Both the position numbers and the translations under genes were made by a program. Shown piece after piece: positions 9,325-19,528 of a stretch of DNA of 33,569 nucleotides; positions within the stretch are counted from its first letter, which is position 1; each line of letters begins with the position of its first letter. Under the pieces are notes generated by a model that saw nothing but the letters and a program-made list of their open reading frames with translations, was not told the DNA's origin and searched no databases. Location of the stretch: contig JAFGSX010000275.1 in assembly GCA_016934455.1 (NCBI GenBank), positions 1 through 33,569 on the forward strand, given 5' to 3'. The stretch is from Deltaproteobacteria bacterium (GTDB lineage: Bacteria > Myxococcota > JACRCW01 > JAFGSX01).

Positions 9325-10149
9325 CTAATCGTTGTCGTGGATCAGCTCGCGCAGCAGCCGCGACAGCTTCTCGACCGCCTTGGCGTGCAGCCGCGAGGTC
9401 CAGCTCTTGGAGAGGCCGAGCGCGTCGCCGACCTCCTGCAGGCTCATCTCCTTGAAATAGTACATTTTGAGCAGCGTGCGCTCCTGCTCGGGCAGCCGCT
9501 CCAGCGCGTCGCGCACGTACTTCTTCATCTGCACGTCGCCGACCTTGATGTCGATCGGCTCGGCCTCGATGTCCGGAAGCTGCAGCCCCTCGATTCCCTC
9601 CAGGCTGGTGACGTAGATGGTGACCAGGTTCTGCACTGCCTCGGCCAGCTCGGTCACCTCGTCCTCGGCGCTCTTGCCCTCGTCTCCGACCGCGACCCGG
9701 TCGGCGACGTTGGTCAGGTAGGAGTTGGCGCGCTCCTCGAACCTGAAGCGCGCGTACTCGTTGCGCGATACCCACCCCATGTTGCGCAGCCCGTCGTAGA
9801 TGGCGCCGCGGATCCGGTAGTACGAAAAGGTCATGAAGTTGGCGCCAAAGCGCGGGTCGAAGCGGTTGGCGGCCTCGAGCAAACCGACCATGCCGTACTC
9901 GACCAGGTCGTCGAACTCGATCTCCTTGGCCAGGCTCTTCTTGACCTTGCCCGCGATCGAGCGCACGTAGGGCAGGTACTGATCGATCAAGTTCTGCTGG
10001 TTGACCTTGCCATTGGAACCGATGGCCGCCGGCCTCTCCTTGACCGAAGGCTGCGATTTCGATGGCGGCACCGACGCCACCGGGGGTTGGGCAGCGGGTG
10101 GCGCTGCGGGCTTGACACTGCCCTTTTTTCGGCTCGGTGCCGGGGTCAT
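9325..10149 (-). CDS. FliA/WhiG-type sigma-70 family RNA polymerase sigma factor
   Basis: LIDQYLPYVRSIAGKVKKSL...IEFDDLVEYGMVGLLEAANRFDPRFGANFMTFSYYRIRGAIYDGLR (region 2); LPEQERTLLKMYYFKEMSLQEVGDALGLSKSWTSRLHAKAVEKL (region 4). ATG 10149 or GTG 10158. Confidence 0.93.
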   Translation of the reverse strand: MTPAPSRKKGSVKPAAPPAAQPPVASVPPSKSQPSVKERPAAIGSNGKVNQQNLIDQYLPYVRSIAGKVKKSLAKEIEFDDLVEYGMVGLLEAANRFDPRFGANFMTFSYYRIRGAIYDGLRNMGWVSRNEYARFRFEERANSYLTNVADRVAVGDEGKSAEDEVTELAEAVQNLVTIYVTSLEGIEGLQLPDIEAEPIDIKVGDVQMKKYVRDALERLPEQERTLLKMYYFKEMSLQEVGDALGLSKSWTSRLHAKAVEKLSRLLRELIHDND

Positions 10150-10168
10150 CCGCTCCACCGCTTTGCGC

Positions 10169-10558
10169 TCACGACTTTGCCAGTCGCAGCAGTTGGCTGT
10201 GGATTTTTTGGGCCATCTCCTCGTCGCGCTCGATCAGGTCGGTGACCGACTCCTCCATGCGCTTGATGCCGTGGCCCTTGAGACCCTTGAACCGGTCGCG
10301 GATGACGGCCTTGACGAACCGCTTGGTGGTCTCGGACTTGTCCTGCTTGCCCTGGGCCAGCTCCTTGGCCACGCCCATCAGCTCGTCGAGCAAGGCCGAG
10401 CGCATATGCCGCACCAAGGCCTCGGTGGATTCGACCTCGCCCGCGCGCCCCACCATCTGCGCGAACTCGGTGCCGCGAACGCCCTTGGCGCCCCTGGCCT
10501 TGCCGGCGCCACCTGCCTTGGCGCCGCGCGTCGGACCCGAGGGGCGTCTGATCTGCAT
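10169..10558 (-). CDS. Basic hypothetical protein encoded immediately upstream of the sigma factor; possible T3SS accessory
   Basis: MQIRRPSGPTRGAKAGGAGKARG...TEALVRHMRSALLDELMGVAKEL...; basic N-terminus, helical C-terminal half; 19 bp from the sigma gene. Confidence 0.6.
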   Translation of the reverse strand: MQIRRPSGPTRGAKAGGAGKARGAKGVRGTEFAQMVGRAGEVESTEALVRHMRSALLDELMGVAKELAQGKQDKSETTKRFVKAVIRDRFKGLKGHGIKRMEESVTDLIERDEEMAQKIHSQLLRLAKS

Positions 10559-10641
10559 CGACAACTGGCTACCTCCCGTGCGCTCAGCGCAGTAGCTCTG
10601 GGAACCTGCGCCAGGTAGCGCTGCTGCCCTGGCTCGGCCTG

Positions 10642-10668
10642 ATCATCGCTCCCCCCCGCCGGTCGATG
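10642..10668 (-). promoter_or_regulatory. Weak third match to the shared element: CATC-N16-CGATGAT
   Basis: Minus strand ggCATCgaccggcgggggggagCGATGATc; same spacing as the other two sites with one mismatch in each half; 83 bp upstream of ATG 10558. Confidence 0.2.
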
Positions 10669-10697
10669 CCAGCAGACGCGCGCGCGTGGCGCCGCGG

Positions 10698-11120
10698 TCA
10701 GGGCAACTTTTCAAAACAGCCGACCTGGTGCGCCTCGATCAAGCTACGGGCGAAGTCGGCGGCCAGGCTCTTGGGCTCCATCTCGACGGCCGCCTTGAGC
10801 TCGGTCAGCGCCTCGTCGAACTTCTTGAGAAAGATCAGCGCCTCGCCGACGTGCGCGCGCGCCAGCGCCGAACCGGGGTTGACCCTGAGCCCCTCGCGGT
10901 GCGACTTGAGGGCCTGCTGGAACTTGCCCTGCGAGAAGTACATGTTGCCGAGGGCGACGTGCGGGATCTCGCTGTGCGGGATCAGCGACGCCACACCCAT
11001 GAAGACCTCGGCTGCCTCCTTGAACTTGTTGAGCTCCATGTACAGGTAGCCGGCCTCGAGGAGCAGCGCGACTTCGCTCTGCGGCACGTCGACGATGCCC
11101 TTGACGATGTACTCGCTCAT
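10698..11120 (-). CDS. TPR protein, LcrH/SycD-like class II type III chaperone candidate
   Basis: ALLLEAGYLYMELNKFKEAAEVFMGVASLIPHSEIPHVALGNMYFSQGKFQQALKSHREGLRVNPGSALARAHVGEALIFLKKFDEALTELKAAVEMEPKS: three TPRs in a small ~140 aa protein. Confidence 0.7.
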   Translation of the reverse strand: MSEYIVKGIVDVPQSEVALLLEAGYLYMELNKFKEAAEVFMGVASLIPHSEIPHVALGNMYFSQGKFQQALKSHREGLRVNPGSALARAHVGEALIFLKKFDEALTELKAAVEMEPKSLAADFARSLIEAHQVGCFEKLP

Positions 11121-11196
11121 TGCGGTCCCCGTCGCTGATACTGCGCTGGTCGCATTCTCCGGCAGAACCGTCATCGCAAACAAGGAAAAAAAGGGC

Positions 11197-11231
11197 AAAA
11201 AAAAGGCGGCGCCCGATGTGCGGGCGCCGCC
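11197..11231 (-). terminator. Strong rho-independent terminator downstream of the 11252-11761 gene
   Basis: Minus strand: GGCGGCGCCCG-cacat-CGGGCGCCGCC-TTTTTTTT; perfect 11-bp stem and 8 Ts. Confidence 0.9.
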
Positions 11232-11251
11232 CCGTTACCGCCAGAGACCGA

Positions 11252-11761
11252 CTACCGGACGTTGTTGATGGTCGACTTCGCCGTGTCGTGCTTGGTCTTC
11301 ATCACGTTCGAGATCGTCGTGAACTGACGATTCTCTCCCTGCATCTTCTCCTGCAGTTGCAGATACTGCAGCGAGAAGCTCATCTGCATCTCCTGCATCG
11401 CCTTGGTCTGGTCGAGCAACTGCTGCTGCGAGCCGGCCGAGCTGGTCGCGCCGGTCGAGGAGCCGGTGGGGTCGCTCATCGTGGGACCGGTGCCCGGGAT
11501 GTACTGGGTGCCGTCCGCGTTGTAGCCGCCGCCGGTGATCGAGCTGGCCGCGCCGTTGACGGCCGCCGAGACCACGGCGCCGCCTGGAACAAAGGGAGCA
11601 GCCACACTGGTCGCGCCTGCGACAGCGCCCGCGCCAGTGGCCACGCCGTTGCGCACCATAGTGCCAAAATCGGTCCGTGGAGTCTGACGCACCGTGGTGG
11701 TGCTAGAATCCAGTTGGACCGACCCTCCGCGCCCTGTTCCGGTGGTAGAAATGACACCCAT
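11252..11761 (-). CDS. Candidate T3SS-exported extracellular protein (filament/needle/translocator-like), function unassigned
   Basis: No Sec signal; Ser/Thr/Gly-rich N-terminus, central hydrophobic Ala/Gly/Val stretch, helical C-terminus QEMQMSFSLQYLQLQEKMQGENRQFTTISNVMKTKHDTAKSTINNVR. Confidence 0.55.
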   Translation of the reverse strand: MGVISTTGTGRGGSVQLDSSTTTVRQTPRTDFGTMVRNGVATGAGAVAGATSVAAPFVPGGAVVSAAVNGAASSITGGGYNADGTQYIPGTGPTMSDPTGSSTGATSSAGSQQQLLDQTKAMQEMQMSFSLQYLQLQEKMQGENRQFTTISNVMKTKHDTAKSTINNVR

Positions 11762-11821
11762 GGCTGGCTAACCTCCCTCCCGACTTCATTTGTCGGGACG
11801 TTATCCGTTGTCTACGTAACG

Positions 11822-11848
11822 ATTATCGCTGTGCCGGATGAACTGTTG
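11822..11848 (-). promoter_or_regulatory. Putative FliA/sigma-28-like promoter upstream of the 11252-11761 gene: CAAC-N14-AGCGATAAT
   Basis: Minus strand ggCAACagttcatccggcacAGCGATAATc; shares CAAC and CGATAAT at identical spacing with 9224-9250. Confidence 0.4.
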
Positions 11849-11888
11849 CCCCGATCTTTGACCGATGGCAGCGTTTTGGCGCACCCTG

Positions 11889-12224
11889 TCACTTGGGCGC
11901 TGGACCGGCCAGACCAGACTTGGTTTGCCAAAGAAATTCAAGGAGATCCTGCGTGCGCTCGTAGGCCGCGATGGCCTTGCGCACGGCCCCCTTGTCGCGC
12001 GCGTTGCCCGCCTCGGCCAGCGCCCGCAGCGCCTCCAGCCGCTGCTCTGGGCCGCTCCAGTCAAGCTTCTCCTGCTCGAGCAGCCGCTCGATGGTCGGAA
12101 AGCCGGCGCCGGTCGACTCGTCCCCGGCTGCGGGCTGGCCTTTCTTCTTCTTGCCGGCGGAGAGCGGAACCTTCTGGGCATCCGAGGCCTTGAACGTCTT
12201 GAGATCCTGCTTGGGCTTGGCCAT
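11889..12224 (-). CDS. Small Lys-rich hypothetical protein in the T3SS-like cluster
   Basis: MAKPKQDLKTFKASDAQKVPLSAGKKKKG...FPTIERLLEQEKLDWSGPEQRLEALRALAEAGNARDKGAVRKAIAAYERTQDLLEFLWQ; ATG at 12224. Confidence 0.65.
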   Translation of the reverse strand: MAKPKQDLKTFKASDAQKVPLSAGKKKKGQPAAGDESTGAGFPTIERLLEQEKLDWSGPEQRLEALRALAEAGNARDKGAVRKAIAAYERTQDLLEFLWQTKSGLAGPAPK

Positions 12225-12265
12225 CTTCTTGTGCTCCCTCTGGCTCTCTGGGCGCTCGCTGCCGG

Positions 12266-12877
12266 CTATGGATCGCTGGGATCGTAGGCGTCGGTCGGCG
12301 TCGGCTGCGTGCATTTTTCTTCGACGTTGCTGACCGCGTCGTCATCGACGTCGCAGGGCGAGGCGCCGGTCACAAAATCATCCACGGTCAGCGGCCCGAC
12401 GCCGGTGTCCTCGCTGGTGTTGGGCATGTCACGGCACTGGTCCATTGCCACGAAGTCGCTGTCGGTGAAGGTGACCTCGATCACGTCGCTGGCCGGCTTG
12501 GACAGCGCCAGGGTTTTGGTCGCCTGGGCGAGCAGCAGCCGGTAGGGTTTGTCTACGCCCCAGCTTCCGTCTCCACCGTGCGCCGTCGTGTCCATGATAA
12601 AATAATCGAGCGTCGCCACGCGGTCGAGCCGCGCCGTGATGTTGGGGCAATCGCCGCTGACGCTGTTGTCGGCGGTATTGACCACCAGATCGCAGGAGCG
12701 ATGAGCCATGCCGGAGACGAAGAGCTGGGCCCGGATGTCAGAGGGCGGTGCCGCGCAGACCACGCGCTCCGGAAGCTGCAGGGAGATGGTGACCGTGGCG
12801 TCCGGATCGGCCGCGGCGCAGCCGACGGCGACCGTCAGCGCCAGTCCGCCCGCAACGGCGCGCAGCGACATCGTCAT
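12266..12877 (-). CDS. Putative exported lipoprotein with Asp-rich C-terminus
   Basis: MSLRAVAGGLALTVAVGCAAADPDATVTISLQLPERVVC...; lipobox-like VAVGC; C-terminal DVDDDAVSNVEEKC resembles a thrombospondin type 3-like Ca-binding motif. Confidence 0.7.
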   Translation of the reverse strand: MTMSLRAVAGGLALTVAVGCAAADPDATVTISLQLPERVVCAAPPSDIRAQLFVSGMAHRSCDLVVNTADNSVSGDCPNITARLDRVATLDYFIMDTTAHGGDGSWGVDKPYRLLLAQATKTLALSKPASDVIEVTFTDSDFVAMDQCRDMPNTSEDTGVGPLTVDDFVTGASPCDVDDDAVSNVEEKCTQPTPTDAYDPSDP

Positions 12878-13596
12878 GGTGCGTTCCCCAGAGGCGCCTG
12901 GACCGGCGGCGGCGCCGTCACTCTGAGAGTCACGGTCCCGGGCGCCTCGGGTTCTTGCGACAGGGCATAGATCACCACTCCGATCACCGCGCCGGCGACG
13001 ACGACCGCTGCCACGCCGCTGGCCACGACCGCGATCACCAGCCCCGTGCCGTCGCCCTCGCCATCCTCGGTCTGCCCCGAGCCCGAGCCGATGTCCGGTA
13101 GTCCGCCGCTGGAGCCGGCATCGGTGCTGTCGCTGTTTATCGTTCCGGCGTCCGACCCGGTCACGCCGGCGTCGGAAGAGCTGGCCGCAGCAGCGGCGAC
13201 GGCGATGCGCAGTGGCTTGGGCTGGCTGCCGACCAGGGCCGGCCCGTTGCCGTGGATGTCAAAGGCTTCGAGGAAGTACTCGATGTCACCGGTGACCGCG
13301 CCCGCCGGGATGCTGGCCACATACTCGTCGCCCGTGGTCTTGACCAGCGAGGCGCTCAGAAACTCGCCTCCGCCGGCCAGACGGTAGTGCAGCCGGGCCT
13401 CGAAGACGCCCGATTGGTCGGTGATGGTGGTCCGGATCTCGATGGGTTCACCTATGACCGCACGGGTGATCGGCTGGTGGGACATCCGGGGCGCCCTGCG
13501 ATCGCGCATGGTCGCGGCAGCGGCCGGGCTCGCCATCGCGGCGAAGACGCAGACGCCTACAAGACCGGAGAGACTCCAATGTCGCACCGACACCAT
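12874..13596 (-). CDS. Exported, C-terminally membrane-anchored hypothetical protein
   Basis: N-terminal signal (LVGVCVFAAMASPAAAAT), beta-rich VIGEPIEIRTTITDQSGVFEARLHYRLAGGGEF..., TM segment LVIAVVASGVAAVVVAGAVIGVVIYAL; ATGA overlap with the next gene. Confidence 0.7.
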   Translation of the reverse strand: MVSVRHWSLSGLVGVCVFAAMASPAAAATMRDRRAPRMSHQPITRAVIGEPIEIRTTITDQSGVFEARLHYRLAGGGEFLSASLVKTTGDEYVASIPAGAVTGDIEYFLEAFDIHGNGPALVGSQPKPLRIAVAAAAASSSDAGVTGSDAGTINSDSTDAGSSGGLPDIGSGSGQTEDGEGDGTGLVIAVVASGVAAVVVAGAVIGVVIYALSQEPEAPGTVTLRVTAPPPVQAPLGNAP

Positions 13597-13693
13597 GGCA
13601 AGTGCATGTTACCTGCCGAGTCGCGGTCAGCGCAACAATCTCGTCACGCAATAGGTCGCGGGCGGCACCCGGCGCTGGCTCATCGCCGCGCGG

Positions 13694-14008
13694 TCAGTGC
13701 TGGTAGCGCAGGCGCACCGATCCGATCTGGATCTCGTCGCCGTGGCCGAGCACACGGTGGCCGCTGATTGGCTGGCCGTTGACCAGGGTGCCGGCCCGGC
13801 TGCCCAGATCCTCGATGAAGTAGCAGCCGTCGCGGTAGAAGAGCCGGGCATGCAGGCGCGACACGCTGCTGTCGTCGAGCGGCAGGTCGCTGTTGCTGAG
13901 GCGGCCGATCAGCACCTGGCGGTCGAACAGCGGGAATATCGCGCCCTGGCCCATTCCCTCGATGACGACCAATCGCGCGATCGTCAGGTTGTGGGTTTCG
14001 GACTGCAT
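13694..14008 (-). CDS. Single FHA-domain protein
   Basis: VLIGRLSNSDLPLDDSSVSRLHARLFYRDGCYFIEDLGSRAGTLVNGQPI: canonical FHA GR...SRxHA...N motifs. Confidence 0.93.
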   Translation of the reverse strand: MQSETHNLTIARLVVIEGMGQGAIFPLFDRQVLIGRLSNSDLPLDDSSVSRLHARLFYRDGCYFIEDLGSRAGTLVNGQPISGHRVLGHGDEIQIGSVRLRYQH

Positions 14009-14011
14009 CGG

Positions 14012-16264
14012 TTACCCGCCATGGGTGTAGAAGACCATGATCTTGAGCGGGGTCTGGAACTGAGGATTGTTGAGCTCGATGTTGAAGCGCTTGCCCGGCC
14101 CGAAGCCTATCGGCGTCTTGTCCCGTTGCCCGCCGCCGACGCTCACCAGGGTCCACGGGGTGGAGTCGAGACGCATCCGGATCTCGTCGCCGACGATCGT
14201 GTAGTCGAGCCTGATCCTGACCTCGACGCTGCCGCCGTAGACGTTGATGCGGCCTTTTTCGGCATACAACTGAAAGGCCTGGCTGCCGCGTCCGCTCCGG
14301 TTGCTGTGGCTCACCGTCAGTTCGCGCCCCGGGTTCACGGTGACCGTGCCGAGCGCGCGCTTGACCGGCGGCGGCTGGGTCACCGGTTGCCTGCCGTTGG
14401 AGCGGTCCGGGCTGCTGGCGCCGGTGTCTGGCCGCGCTGCATCGCGTCGGCTGTTCTTGACGACCGGCGGCGCCACCGCTGCATCCAGCAGCCTGACCGC
14501 TATGCGCGTCGACGCGGTATCCGGCCGCGCGCGCGCGGCGTCGGGGATGATAGGCGCCGCGATCGCGGTGGCGGTGTCGACGGCGAGCGACGCCGCATCC
14601 AGCGAGGAGAGCGCGATCGCTGCCGCGTCGTCGCCTTGGCTCCACGCCACCGCGGCGGCATCGGTCGCTGCGGCGACAAATCCGGCGTCGACTTGGACCG
14701 CGCTCGATGCGAGCTGTCGCCAGAGCGCCAGCGCCAGGACGACGGCGGCGATCGCGATGCCGGTCCCGACCATCAGCGGAAGCAGGCGCGCCTTGGGTTG
14801 CGCCAGCGGCTGGCTCAGGTCGTAGGCGTCGAGCGGGCTGCCGGTCTTGGCGGCCGTGGCCTTGGCCGCCAGTGCGTCGTAGGCCCGGGTCTCCTCGCCG
14901 CTGACCGGCACGGCGTTGGTCGGCTTGGTCGTCTCGTCGCGCGGGGCGATCTCGTTGACCGGCTTGGTCGCCTCCTCGTGGTGGAGGGGCGGCGAGGCTC
15001 GCACCAGCTTGGCTGCTGCCGCGGCGTCCATCGGCACCGTGCGCAGCTCGGGGTCGAAATCCGACTCCTGTTCAGACGGGATCGGATGCTTGGCGCTGTC
15101 GGCGAAGACGTCGGAGATCGCTATGTCGACTTCGGCCACGTCGAGGCCGCGGGTGGGAGCGGCCTCGTCGACCAGGTCGATGACGTGCGCGGAGGGGTCG
15201 GAGCGCGCCAGCCGGGTCGGATCGTCGCCGCCGGTCCGTCGGCGGTCGGTGACCGGCTTGCGCACCAGGCTGCGGCCGATGCCGGAGCCGGTCTCGAGCA
15301 GCACCTGGCGGTCCTCGGCGATGCAGTCCGCGAACAGATCCTCGAGGTACTCGCTGAGGCTGCGCTTCTCGCGGCGGACGGCGCCGTCGAGCAGCAGCCG
15401 ATCGAGATCCTCCCGCATGCCGGTGCAGTCGCTGTAGCGGCGGTTGCGGTCCTTGGCAAAACCCTTTTTCAGGATGGCGTCGAACGGCGCCGCGTCCTCG
15501 CGGTACTTGGCGACCGGCGACGGATCCTTGCGCTGGATCGCCTCCAGCGAGAGCACGATGTTGTCGCGGTGGAACGGGTTGAAGCCGGCCAGCATCTCGT
15601 ACAGCACGATGGTGAGAGAGAAGATGTCCGAGCGCTTGTCGAGCGGCTCGGCGGCGCTCTGCTCGGGCGACATGTAGACGAACTTGCCCTTGATGGTTCC
15701 GGTCTCGGTCTTGTTGACCGACATCGTGCTCTTGGCGATGCCGAAGTCGATGATCTTGAGGTCGCCTGCGTAGGAGATCAGCAGGTTGTGCGGGTTGATG
15801 TCGCGGTGGATGATGTTGAGCGGCTCATGCGCGGCGTCGGCCAGATTGTGCGAGTAGGAGAGGCCGGAGCAGGCCTGGCCGATGGCGTCGACGACGTAGG
15901 CGAGCGGGATCGGCGTCTGCCTCTTGTAGGCGCGTGTGATGACGTCCTTGATCGAGCGGCCGTGCACGTACTCCATGGCGATGTAGAGGTGCTCGTCGAC
16001 CTCTCCCATGTCGTAGACCTGCACCACGTTGGAGTGGCTGAGCATCGCCGCGATGCGGGCCTCGCTGAAGAACATGTCGACGTACTGCTTGTTGTCGAGG
16101 TGGTGCTGCAGGATGCGCTTGATGACCAGGATCTTCTCGAAACCGACCGGACCGGATTGCTTGGCCAGGAAGATCTCGCCCATGCCGCCCGAGGCGAGCT
16201 TTTTGAGCAGCAGGAACTTGCCGAAGCGGGTACCGACGCCAGATTGTTGATCCGACCCCGACAT
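14012..16264 (-). CDS. Membrane-associated Hanks-type Ser/Thr protein kinase
   Basis: LASGGMGEIFLAK, ILVIKRIL (Lys), IIHRDINPHNLL (HRD), KIIDFGIAK (DFG), GKFVYMSPEQ (APE-like); TM LLPLMVGTGIAIAAVVLALALW. Confidence 0.95.
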   Translation of the reverse strand: MSGSDQQSGVGTRFGKFLLLKKLASGGMGEIFLAKQSGPVGFEKILVIKRILQHHLDNKQYVDMFFSEARIAAMLSHSNVVQVYDMGEVDEHLYIAMEYVHGRSIKDVITRAYKRQTPIPLAYVVDAIGQACSGLSYSHNLADAAHEPLNIIHRDINPHNLLISYAGDLKIIDFGIAKSTMSVNKTETGTIKGKFVYMSPEQSAAEPLDKRSDIFSLTIVLYEMLAGFNPFHRDNIVLSLEAIQRKDPSPVAKYREDAAPFDAILKKGFAKDRNRRYSDCTGMREDLDRLLLDGAVRREKRSLSEYLEDLFADCIAEDRQVLLETGSGIGRSLVRKPVTDRRRTGGDDPTRLARSDPSAHVIDLVDEAAPTRGLDVAEVDIAISDVFADSAKHPIPSEQESDFDPELRTVPMDAAAAAKLVRASPPLHHEEATKPVNEIAPRDETTKPTNAVPVSGEETRAYDALAAKATAAKTGSPLDAYDLSQPLAQPKARLLPLMVGTGIAIAAVVLALALWRQLASSAVQVDAGFVAAATDAAAVAWSQGDDAAAIALSSLDAASLAVDTATAIAAPIIPDAARARPDTASTRIAVRLLDAAVAPPVVKNSRRDAARPDTGASSPDRSNGRQPVTQPPPVKRALGTVTVNPGRELTVSHSNRSGRGSQAFQLYAEKGRINVYGGSVEVRIRLDYTIVGDEIRMRLDSTPWTLVSVGGGQRDKTPIGFGPGKRFNIELNNPQFQTPLKIMVFYTHGG

Positions 16265-16359
16265 CGCGGTCGCCGATCTCCGCTGTTATCCGGTGCTGCC
16301 CATTAATAATAAACGATACCCGTTGCTAGAAAATAAGCCACTTTTGTACTACCTGCCCG

Positions 16360-18492
<2,133 letters not shown>

Positions 18493-18496
<4 letters not shown>

Positions 18497-19512
18497 GGCA
18501 GTTCCGGCCCGTCGCCCGGCGCGCCCAGGTTGAGCCGGGCCTGGATGCGCCGGAACACGGCGCGCAGAAGCTGTAGCTGCCGCACGTGGCGCTGGAACTG
18601 CGGCGCCCGCGGGCCGGAGACGATGGCCAGCTCCTCGAGAAAGGCGACCGCCTGTTCCAGCGACTGCTCGAACGGCAGCAGCGCGGCCAGCAGGCTCTGC
18701 AGCTTCTGCAACTTGTCGAGGTGCCGGTCGTCGGGCGGCTGCTGCGGCGACTCACTGTCGCCGGTCGTCAGGCGCGCGTTCTCCTGCTTGAGCCATTCGA
18801 CCTGCCTGACCGCGCGCTCGAGCCGCTCCTTGAGCACGCTGGCGCGGTCGCGCAGGAGCGAGACCTCCGAGCGCAGCCCGGTGCTCTCGCTGGTGCGCTG
18901 GGTCGCCTCGTCGATGGCGCGCAGAAACTGCTTCTTGAGCTCGGCGATCTCCTCGTCCTTGAGCTTCTGCGCCACCTCGGCGTCCTGCAGCCGGCGCCTG
19001 AGCAGCGCGAACTCGGTCGTGGCGTCGGTCGCCGTCGCCTCGACCGGCTTGATGTTCAGGATCTGGTCGATCAGATCGCCCAGCGCGGCCGGCTCGGGCA
19101 GCGGCGCGGGCAGCACCTCGGTCGCCATCTGCGCCAGCAGCTTCTCGCGCTCCTGTGCCGTCCCCGACTGGGCGGTGAAGAGCACCGGGAAGTCGCTGTT
19201 GCGGGCGCGGATGCCGGCTGCCAGAAAGCGCCGCCAGTCGTCGTCCCCGGCGGCGACGCAGATCAGCGCGGCGAACTGGCCGTCGCTGATCGCCTGCACC
19301 GCCTGCGATCCGGTCTCGACCAGCGAGCAGGCGAAGCCGGCCGCCTCGAGCTTCTTGAGCGCCAGCGAATCGACGTGACCGGGGTCGATGATCAGCAGCC
19401 GCACGCCGGCGCGGTGGGAGGACGTGGCCAGCGTGCGTATGTTGTCGAAATCGTTGTCGACGCCCGTGCTCACCTCGATGGCGAAGTCGTTGTCGTCGTC
19501 GAGCTCGCTCAT
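18493..19512 (-). CDS. Receiver-like domain plus long coiled coil, hypothetical
   Basis: RLLIIDPGHVDSLALKKLEAAGFACSLVETGSQAVQAI...PVLFTAQSGT receiver-like fold, then heptad-rich region to ~aa 270. Confidence 0.65.
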
Positions 19513-19528
19513 CGACGGCCCCCCTTGG

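Noticed and set aside
13697-16306. 869-aa plus-strand ORF
   Set aside because: Antisense to the clearly coding Ser/Thr kinase and FHA genes; no recognisable domains. Typical spurious long ORF in high-GC DNA.
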